A program made the position numbers and the translations under genes. A model generated the notes under the pieces. That model ran no database searches, was not told the origin of the DNA, and saw nothing but the letters and a program-made list of their open reading frames with translations. 6,835 bases of DNA from CAUZEO01 sp963578625 (GTDB lineage Bacteria; Verrucomicrobiota; Kiritimatiellia; SLOV01): the NCBI GenBank assembly GCA_963578625.1, contig CAUZEO010000288.1:1-6835 (forward strand), given 5' to 3'. How positions within the stretch are numbered: position 1 is the stretch's first letter; each line of letters begins with the position of its first letter. This document shows positions 1-5,936 of this stretch, piece after piece.

Positions 1-833
1 GCCTGTGTGGATGCGGGATAGTCTCGAAACAGAAGCTCGATCTCTTCGGAGGCCGAGGTCAGCGTCCGGCCTGCATGGCCCTTGAAGTAGGTCTCATACG
101 GTCCACATACGACAAAACCGAATCGCTCCGGTATGTGAAATCCGCCGCCGGTGTTCGACCAGCAACTATACTCAATCGTGGGACTCAGGCTCCGCGTGCG
201 GTTCACATTCAATCGCCACAATGCTCCCACTTCAAGCCGGGTGCCCAGAGTTGCGACAGGGATGGATATCTCAACGCTGTATCCGCGCTGGTCAACATGC
301 ACCTCGGCCTGCCATGGCGCGCTCCAGGTTCCGTCGAGTGCCCTGCTTTCATGTCGCTTGCCGGATATGCTGACCATGAACTGGTAGTATGTTCCGGATT
401 CATCCGGCTGAATGAACAATTCGACGCTTTCCTCGAATCCGTTGAATCGCCCTTTCGCCACCTGGTCCTGCAAGGCCGTCGAATGAGGTTCACGGCAGTC
501 GATTCCCACATAGACACGCTCATCGTCGTGCCCGATGAACGCATAGGTCTGCCCGCTTGCCGGTCCTGTCCCGTAAATCACCCGCGTGAAGTTCGTCAGT
601 GCGGGCGCCGCGCTCCAGATGGACGGTTCAAGCCGGCCATCGATCCGTGGCGGAACGTTCATCCGCACCGAGCGCCCAAACCGGGCGACCTCTTCGCCGC
701 GAAGCACGGCAGGCAGCAGCATGCTCGCGAGCAGCAGGAATACCTGGCTCGTCCGCGCACTCGGGCACCGGTGCAGGTTCCTACGGCCAGAAGGGCAGGG
801 TTGCCAGCGTCTCCTGGTCCGTTTGGTATTCAT
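1..833 (-). CDS. Exported protein with N-terminal CBM9-type carbohydrate-binding domain, 3' end cut by window
   Basis: The minus-strand frame is open from the ATG at 833-831 to the left edge, giving 277 residues without a stop, so the C-terminus lies outside the window. Residues 1-30 are strongly basic (Arg run at 7-9), residues 31-44 are a hydrophobic core (VFLLLASMLLPAVL), and RGEE follows, which reads as an export signal with a long n-region. Residues 61-245 match the CBM9/DOMON-like sugar-binding fold. Visible elements are PPRIDGRLEPSIW (61-73), the ESVELFIQPDESG strand (135-147), VEISIPVATLG (187-197), WRLNVNRTR (206-214) and FHIPERFGFVV (232-242). Such modules bind glycans or sit at the front of larger glycan-active proteins; the function of the rest is unknown. 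The start overlaps the end of the preceding gene by 53 bases, which suggests translational coupling. An in-frame ATG at 854 is an alternative start, neither has a clear ribosome binding site, and the next ATG (722) would lose the signal peptide. Confidence 0.85.
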   Translation of the reverse strand, partial: MNTKRTRRRWQPCPSGRRNLHRCPSARTSQVFLLLASMLLPAVLRGEEVARFGRSVRMNVPPRIDGRLEPSIWSAAPALTNFTRVIYGTGPASGQTYAFIGHDDERVYVGIDCREPHSTALQDQVAKGRFNGFEESVELFIQPDESGTYYQFMVSISGKRHESRALDGTWSAPWQAEVHVDQRGYSVEISIPVATLGTRLEVGALWRLNVNRTRSLSPTIEYSCWSNTGGGFHIPERFGFVVCGPYETYFKGHAGRTLTSASEEIELLFRDYPASTQ

Positions 834-1761
834 TCTTGAGGGTCTGCAATGCATGGTGGTTTGGAATGAACGTAAACGCGTATAGGACAAACCGTATTAT
901 TGATTGATCGGGGCCGCAGTGCAAGTTCGTGTCCAGGCCGTAATCAGTGACTCTCACCTCGCCTCGCATTTCATCGTCTCCCGCGCCCAGGGCGAGTCCG
1001 GCTGGGCCGAACCCACGCCCGTAGCGGTAGTCGTGATGCCGGTCGGCGTAGAAGATCCAGCCATCTTGCTGCATGAATGCGAGGGTTTTCCCCGGTTTCC
1101 CGCGGCGGACTTCCACCGATTGTCCCGGGGTGCTGACCCAGCGGTGCGCCGGTTGCCGGTATTGGCCGCTGGTGTACGCGCCCGGAAAGCAGCGCAGCCG
1201 CACCATCATCGATTCCATGGGCACCCGCGGCTCCACCACGTACTCAACGTACGCCTTTAACCGGTCGCCGGGAATAGCAACGTGCAAGGTGACGCCGGCC
1301 TCCGGCCCTTCCCACCGGAATCGAACCCGGCCAAAGTCCAAACCCTCGCGCCAATCCATCTCCGCGGCCTCGAACCCCGCGAAGATGTCGCGATCATTGA
1401 TGAAGATCCGGGTGGTGTCGGCGTAGTGCCAATGCCAGGGTTCGGGCGACACACCGATGTCGACCCCCATGCTCGAGTCGGTCAGCGAAGGATGGTTGCC
1501 GAGAAACTCCGGCGTTCCGTTTCGATAGCGTTTGTAGGTTACGCGCATATCGGCGCGGCCGTTTCCAAACGTCAGAAGATCTTCCTGCAAGGCCGGCGCG
1601 GTTTCGGTTGGCTCCTTTACGATCTTGCTTTCGTGACGGATTCGAACCGGCTCCCCGACAATTCGCAGTCCGTTGACTTCGAGTCCGGACTGCTGTGCAG
1701 GCGAGGCGATCGAACTGCCGATCAGCATCACGGGGCCGAGTATGGAAAGAGAATGGATCAC
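781..1761 (-). CDS. Exported beta-rich protein of unknown function
   Basis: This encodes about 326 residues and stops with TAG at 783-781. I chose the GTG at 1761-1759 because it follows the stop of the large upstream gene by 7 bases and leaves a compact hydrophobic signal (residues 3-18, then SSIASPAQQ). The frame is also open to a GTG at 1809, which would add 16 polar residues in front of the signal and overlap the upstream gene by 41 bases. I do not recognise a named family. The mature part looks all-beta: alternating strands and many aromatics, for example WHWHYADTTRIFIN near residues 109-122, RVRFRWEG near 145-152, MVRLRCFPGAY near 186-196 and WIFYADRHHDYRYGRGFG near 235-252. That pattern fits a beta-sandwich, possibly galactose-mutarotase-like, but this is inference. 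No catalytic motif is evident. It sits between a GH42-like protein and a CBM9 protein in one tight operon, so a role in handling an extracellular glycan is the best guess. Confidence 0.85.
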   Translation of the reverse strand: MIHSLSILGPVMLIGSSIASPAQQSGLEVNGLRIVGEPVRIRHESKIVKEPTETAPALQEDLLTFGNGRADMRVTYKRYRNGTPEFLGNHPSLTDSSMGVDIGVSPEPWHWHYADTTRIFINDRDIFAGFEAAEMDWREGLDFGRVRFRWEGPEAGVTLHVAIPGDRLKAYVEYVVEPRVPMESMMVRLRCFPGAYTSGQYRQPAHRWVSTPGQSVEVRRGKPGKTLAFMQQDGWIFYADRHHDYRYGRGFGPAGLALGAGDDEMRGEVRVTDYGLDTNLHCGPDQSIIRFVLYAFTFIPNHHALQTLKNEYQTDQETLATLPFWP

Positions 1762-1768
1762 GATCAGC

Positions 1769-4700
1769 TCACTTTGAAACCAGTTGAATGGTTCCGGAGC
1801 CTTCCACACCGGTCAGGACATCACGGCCCACGAAGCGGTACTCTCCGGGCGGATCGTTGAGGGCGAATTGCATGGTGGCAGTGCATTCCCCGCCCTCGGT
1901 CATGATGTTCTTCGCGTAATGCGACACCTCGTTTTCGCCGGGGCCTATGATCCGAAGGCGAACGCAGTGCCGCATCGCCCGCGTTTCAGCCTCCCCCGCG
2001 TCGATCGAGATCTCGACGGAAATCGGCTCTCCGCCCCGGCAGATCCTTGTATGCGGCTCTACCTTCACATCCCGCACGCGGTACGGCAGCATGGCGTAAA
2101 CGTGAGCGGTATGGGACATGACGGTTTCAACGGAATCGACGCGACCGAGATACCGCCCACGCCTCACGTCGTACAGGTGGGATGTCCGGTCGAAACCGAT
2201 CCGGCAGGGATAGGGCTCATGGTTGTCCGCGAAGTAGTACCTCAACAGGGTCACCACTTCGACGTCGGCATTGGTGAATCGACGGATCACGGTCGGGGGA
2301 ATCGAATCCGCCTCGGAAAGGGCGGTGACCGTGACCGGTCCCCGTATCGGTGTGAACGCATCGAGAATCTGCCTGAACGCCTCGATGTGCGGGCCAAGCC
2401 GAGCCTCGAAGTCGCGGGTGAAGCCGTACACGCTGATTTCACAGCCTCGCGAGCGATCCCCGACTCGAATCGTTTTCCCCTTGCCGTAGGTATGCGGCGT
2501 CGGCAAATCCAGGGGCAATGCGCCCTGCGACGCGTCGGCATCGGGAAACAGGTCGGCCAGGAAAGGCGTCGGCAGGGATCCTCCATGTTCGTCGAAGATG
2601 CCGGGCATGACGTCCGCAATGACCACCCCGCCAGCGTACACGAATCTCCGGATCTGTTCTGCCTCTTCCCTGGACATGGCCCGGCTGTAAGGAAGGACCA
2701 GGATCCGGAATCCATCACGCGTCAACTTCCCGGCCTCAACCTGCTCGTACGACACAAAGTCGTAACCCAACCCATTCGCCTCGAGGAGGTACCGGTAGTA
2801 TCGCAGGTTCGAGACAAACACCGTGGACCAGTCCGAGGGTTTTTCGCTTACCAGGCTGTCCACGATCCGCGACGTGTCCGAAAAGTGTATGGCGATGCCG
2901 TCGTTCTCGCGCCGGCTGGACAGGATCATTTTTCCAATGCCGGACTTGATCTCCTGCAGGGCTCGTGTCCGGGATGCAAAATAAGGGAGCGACGTGAGGT
3001 CGGGGGCGTACCCACTGAGCGGTCCCGGCGCCCCCATGGTCCAGAACCAACTGCTGTTTGCCTGGTTGAACAGCAAATTCCAGACAATGTAGTGCGACGC
3101 CTTGACGCCCGTCGGACGCGAGTAGTTGTCGCCGTAGCTTCCATACCAGGCGCCCCGCAGGGAATTCGGATGCGCGAAGGATCGAAACACTTCCAGTTCG
3201 CCGCTTTCATTGTAGGCTTGGAGCACGCCTCGTGTCTTGCAGAGTTGCCACCAATCGATGCCTCCGTTGGGCAGCCAGAAACCTTTCGGACCGTCGAATC
3301 CGGTCCGCGCGCCTGCGTCCCCGGTCGCCAGCGCTTGACCTGCGCGGTCGTAGAGTCCGGCAAACGCAGTATTCATGAACTGCTTGTGATCGACCCAAGG
3401 CGGGTAGTTTCCGCTGCGCCTGGCCTCTTCAAAGGTTCCCGGCAGGATGTCATCCCAAGTCGTCCAACGACTCCCCCAACGATTGCTCAGGGACTCGAGA
3501 TCGCCATACCGGTCTTGCAGGTATGCCCGGAATCCCGCCAGACAGGACGGGGACCAGCAGACATCGGGATCTTCCGACAGGAAGCTCTCGTCCCCGTGCG
3601 TCCACCCGATCGGCCCGAAGGGACCATATACCTGTGCATCCTTGGTAAAGGCCTCGTCAATGGCTGCCAGCCATTCGGGATCCGTGAAACACGGACCCTT
3701 CAGCCGATGGTGTTGATCGCCCCCCAGCACGCCGAACCGGTAGTTATATCCCATGATTTGAAGGTTGGCGCGAGCAAGATTGAAGACCTTGTTTTCGAGT
3801 TCCACCTCCCGGGCAAACATCCGGTCCAGATCGACGCCCTTCGGCGGGGTATTCTTGAGCAGATGGCCGCGCCATGAGACGTCAATGGCGTCTCCCTCGT
3901 CCGCCGCGCCCAGCTTCAGGAGCATGTAGTGGTTGATGATGTCGTTCTTCGGTGTGGACCACAGTATGGAATTGAAATCGTATGGATCACTGCCCTTCCG
4001 CACGGGGAACGCACTGCGTGATTCGGTGACGATGCGATCCGCCTGCTTCACGACGACCCTGAACTCGTGCAAAATGGCAAGCGGATCGGCTGCTCCCAGC
4101 GTAAAGTCGGCCGAGTTCCCATGCAGGTTCGGGTGCGCCCGCGCAAGTTCTCGTCCAAGACTGTCCCACAAGCTCACCTCCAGGTGTTCGCCCTCGCTCA
4201 GCGGCCTGCTTGTGCTCAATGAACCTGCAATCAGGTCTCCGCGATTGAACGAACCCCGTGCCGGGTGAAGATCAAGGATGGCGATATCGGCCTTTACCTC
4301 GAACGCCAGGCTTCCCCAGTTCAGGGTGTCCCCGCCCTTTGCCTCCTTGATCCAGATGTCGGCGAAAGCCGTGCCCGCGGGCAGCTCCGGCAGGGCGATG
4401 TCTGCGGTGGCGGTTCCCGTGTCACCGAACTCAAGGACTGTTTCCTGTCCTGCAAGAACCTCTCCCCGGACATTCCGAACTTGTAGTTTTACGTACACAG
4501 TTGCCAGGGCGGACGTCCCCTGGTCCAGAATCAAGCGAATCGGTGTTTTCGGCAACGATTCCCGATCCATCTCCGGCTCGGTGGACAGCTCGGTCACCCG
4601 CACCGCGGGCTCCTTGCCGGCGGCCCATAGCACGGTGCGGGCGAGCAGGCTTTGGTAGTAGTCGTAGTAGAACACTTCGAACTGCGGTTCGTGGTCTATC

Positions 4701-5497
4701 GTCCAGCGGGACCGGTAGTCCGGATCGATCCACCGCGGCGTCAGGCTGTGAAGAAAGATCAGCCCGTCATAGGCATGCTCGTCCTGAGAAACCATAGGCG
4801 GTTCGTCGTAGGTTATTCGCACCACTCTTCCGCTACCGAATGTCGACGTGCGAATCAGCCGCTCGGGGGGAAGATTCCGCAGACGGGGCAAGGCCTCGAG
4901 CGGCACCGCTTCCAGGATGACCGCGTGGTCGTGCGTCGGATGCTTGTTGAATACGACCTCCAGTTCCTCGTCGATTACCGGCGGATTGACGAAGACCAGG
5001 CCCGTACCATCGGCGACCTTCTTCAGCAGATCGAATCGACGTTCGGGCGGAAGCATGCCCCAATGCAGCTTGCCGATCACGATGACGTCGTACGTCGCGT
5101 TCGGTGACAGGAAGGTCTCGAGGTCCTCGTACAACAGACTGGCGGGGGGGTAAAAGTATCGAGCCTCGTGCTCAAGATAGGCTGGCGCCACTTCAAAATA
5201 GGATGAACACATCCAGGGTGTGAATTCGAGTGACAGGCGTTGAGCCAGTTCGACCGTCTCGCGCTGCGTCCACATCGGTGCCAGGACCAGCGTGCGGATG
5301 GGGCCCTGGTGGTACGGGTCCGCCCACTTGACATGCGGTGTTTCGTAAGCCTTTGACAACACGCCGTAAGGATGGTTCTCGTGCAGGCCGTAGGGATGAT
5401 TCGATTCCGCTGCGGCGTGCACGGACAGCGCAGCCAGGAACAGCGTTCCGATGCAAAGCCTCGTGGCGGACGCGCTTATGTCGGTCAAAGAGATCAA
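1769..5497 (-). CDS. Exported multidomain GH42-like protein with beta-galactosidase trimerisation domain
   Basis: This 1242-residue protein has several segments in order. Residues 1-30 are a signal peptide (core CIGTLFLAALSV, cleavage near HAAAE). Residues 66-235 form an amidotransferase-fold domain (RTLVLAPMW, YDVIVIGKLHWG, GLVFVNPP). Residues 315-500 hold two Ig-like beta domains. Residues 505-880 form a TIM barrel with GH42 character (IGWTHGDES 630-638, then a Cys-containing segment and YGDLESLSNRWG 664-675). Residues 895-990 match the trimerisation domain (FRILVLPYSRAMSREEAEQI 930-949, YAGGVVIADV). Residues 1145-1242 form a C-terminal Ig-like domain (NDPPGEYRFVGRDVLTG 1214-1230). GH42 enzymes hydrolyse beta-galactosides; most are about 650-700 residues and lack these N-terminal additions. 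Here the usual Asn-Glu acid/base pair is Asp636-Glu637, and no Glu stands out where the nucleophile is expected, so catalysis is unproven. The start is TTG: an in-frame TGA at about 5552-5550 bounds the ORF and no ATG or GTG lies between. A second TTG at residue 4 is possible. It leads the three-gene operon. Confidence 0.92.
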   Translation of the reverse strand: MISLTDISASATRLCIGTLFLAALSVHAAAESNHPYGLHENHPYGVLSKAYETPHVKWADPYHQGPIRTLVLAPMWTQRETVELAQRLSLEFTPWMCSSYFEVAPAYLEHEARYFYPPASLLYEDLETFLSPNATYDVIVIGKLHWGMLPPERRFDLLKKVADGTGLVFVNPPVIDEELEVVFNKHPTHDHAVILEAVPLEALPRLRNLPPERLIRTSTFGSGRVVRITYDEPPMVSQDEHAYDGLIFLHSLTPRWIDPDYRSRWTIDHEPQFEVFYYDYYQSLLARTVLWAAGKEPAVRVTELSTEPEMDRESLPKTPIRLILDQGTSALATVYVKLQVRNVRGEVLAGQETVLEFGDTGTATADIALPELPAGTAFADIWIKEAKGGDTLNWGSLAFEVKADIAILDLHPARGSFNRGDLIAGSLSTSRPLSEGEHLEVSLWDSLGRELARAHPNLHGNSADFTLGAADPLAILHEFRVVVKQADRIVTESRSAFPVRKGSDPYDFNSILWSTPKNDIINHYMLLKLGAADEGDAIDVSWRGHLLKNTPPKGVDLDRMFAREVELENKVFNLARANLQIMGYNYRFGVLGGDQHHRLKGPCFTDPEWLAAIDEAFTKDAQVYGPFGPIGWTHGDESFLSEDPDVCWSPSCLAGFRAYLQDRYGDLESLSNRWGSRWTTWDDILPGTFEEARRSGNYPPWVDHKQFMNTAFAGLYDRAGQALATGDAGARTGFDGPKGFWLPNGGIDWWQLCKTRGVLQAYNESGELEVFRSFAHPNSLRGAWYGSYGDNYSRPTGVKASHYIVWNLLFNQANSSWFWTMGAPGPLSGYAPDLTSLPYFASRTRALQEIKSGIGKMILSSRRENDGIAIHFSDTSRIVDSLVSEKPSDWSTVFVSNLRYYRYLLEANGLGYDFVSYEQVEAGKLTRDGFRILVLPYSRAMSREEAEQIRRFVYAGGVVIADVMPGIFDEHGGSLPTPFLADLFPDADASQGALPLDLPTPHTYGKGKTIRVGDRSRGCEISVYGFTRDFEARLGPHIEAFRQILDAFTPIRGPVTVTALSEADSIPPTVIRRFTNADVEVVTLLRYYFADNHEPYPCRIGFDRTSHLYDVRRGRYLGRVDSVETVMSHTAHVYAMLPYRVRDVKVEPHTRICRGGEPISVEISIDAGEAETRAMRHCVRLRIIGPGENEVSHYAKNIMTEGGECTATMQFALNDPPGEYRFVGRDVLTGVEGSGTIQLVSK

Positions 5498-5503
5498 GGC
5501 CGG

Positions 5504-5534
5504 ATAATATACTACTCCTGCCGAAATGTGGCAG
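5504..5534 (-). promoter_or_regulatory. Candidate promoter/operator for the GH42-like operon
   Basis: On the minus strand, an inverted repeat CTGCC-7-GGCAG (5534-5518) is followed by GGAG and then the AT-rich stretch TATATTAT (5511-5504), 7 bases before the TTG start. TATATT or TATTAT resembles a sigma70 -10 element. The best -35 candidate is weak (TTGCTG, 17 bases before TAGTAT). If the -10 is real, the transcript would begin at or next to the start codon, that is, be nearly leaderless. GGAG is 17 bases from the TTG, too far for an ordinary Shine-Dalgarno site. The call rests on sequence pattern only. Confidence 0.3.
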
Positions 5535-5742
5535 CAAAAATTCGCAGCTCATCCAGAACACCTCAAGACGGGATGGATCTGCATTCCAGCAGTAATCAGT
5601 CAGTCAGTCTCCACAGGTCTCCCTTGAAGCAGATTCGGCTGGTTACTGCCTCATCGTCCTTTCTGCCGCACCTGCCCTTCGGAGCAAAGGAACACTTTCA
5701 ATAGATAGGCCTGGACCTCTTCCGGAAATCTGCTGAGGTGCC

Positions 5743-5758
5743 CGCGCCTCCGCGCCTC
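5743..5758. repeat. Perfect 8-bp tandem direct repeat (CGCGCCTC x2)
   Basis: Two adjacent copies of CGCGCCTC occur in the intergenic region. The surrounding string of CCTC/GCCTC words continues to about 5765. It resembles the degenerate 'cctccgcgcctc' intergenic tracts known in some Planctomycetota- and Verrucomicrobiota-like genomes. With only two copies it may be chance. Confidence 0.5.
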
Positions 5759-5936
5759 GGTCTCCAGAGGCAATGGGAAGAATTCATGGAGGGCCAACGA
5801 GCACGAATTCCCGGATCGGAAATGGCACGATAGAAACATCCGCAAGTGATCTGTCCACGGCATCAGCAAGCTCAAGAACAATACGCCCCGAGATTGCGGG
5901 AAAACAAATCCTTAATTGGAAGCGGTCGAAATGGAT

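Larger units (their letters stand above)
5498..5936. other. Intergenic region of about 440 bases without a convincing gene
   Basis: This gap separates the amidotransferase/LamG-like gene from the large GH42-like gene on the same strand. Short open frames exist on both strands, but none has a recognisable protein, a good start or a useful neighbour. The frame of the upstream gene stays open for 50 codons after its TGA, to a second TGA at 5786-5784, and reads fairly protein-like (for example GRIVLELADAVDRSLADVSI), which could be a relic or chance. No strong hairpin plus T-run terminator was found for the upstream gene. A perfect 8-bp tandem repeat lies at 5743-5758, and promoter-like sequence with an inverted repeat lies at 5504-5534. 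Confidence 0.6.

Noticed and set aside
209..544. Minus-strand 111-codon open frame
   Set aside because: It is in the wrong frame relative to the CBM9 gene, which covers the same bases with recognisable motifs.
75..839. Plus-strand open frame opposite the CBM9 gene
   Set aside because: The minus strand reads a clear CBM9-type protein here; the plus-strand translation is Arg/Pro-rich and featureless.
1807..1809. GTG at 1809 as the start of the unknown exported protein
   Set aside because: It would put 16 polar residues before the signal peptide and overlap the upstream gene; the GTG at 1761 fits better, although it is not excluded.
1784..3877. Long open frame on the plus strand (697 codons) opposite the GH42-like gene
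   Set aside because: It lies wholly antisense to a gene with clear domains, has no recognisable fold, signal or neighbours, and its composition is that of an antisense shadow in GC-rich DNA.
5651..5881. Minus-strand 76-codon open frame in the intergenic region
   Set aside because: It has no family resemblance and no ribosome site, and it overlaps repeat-like sequence; probably chance.
5885..5905. Possible terminator hairpin after the LamG-like gene (CCCG/CGGG)
   Set aside because: The stem is only about 4 bp and there is no T-run after it on the minus strand.
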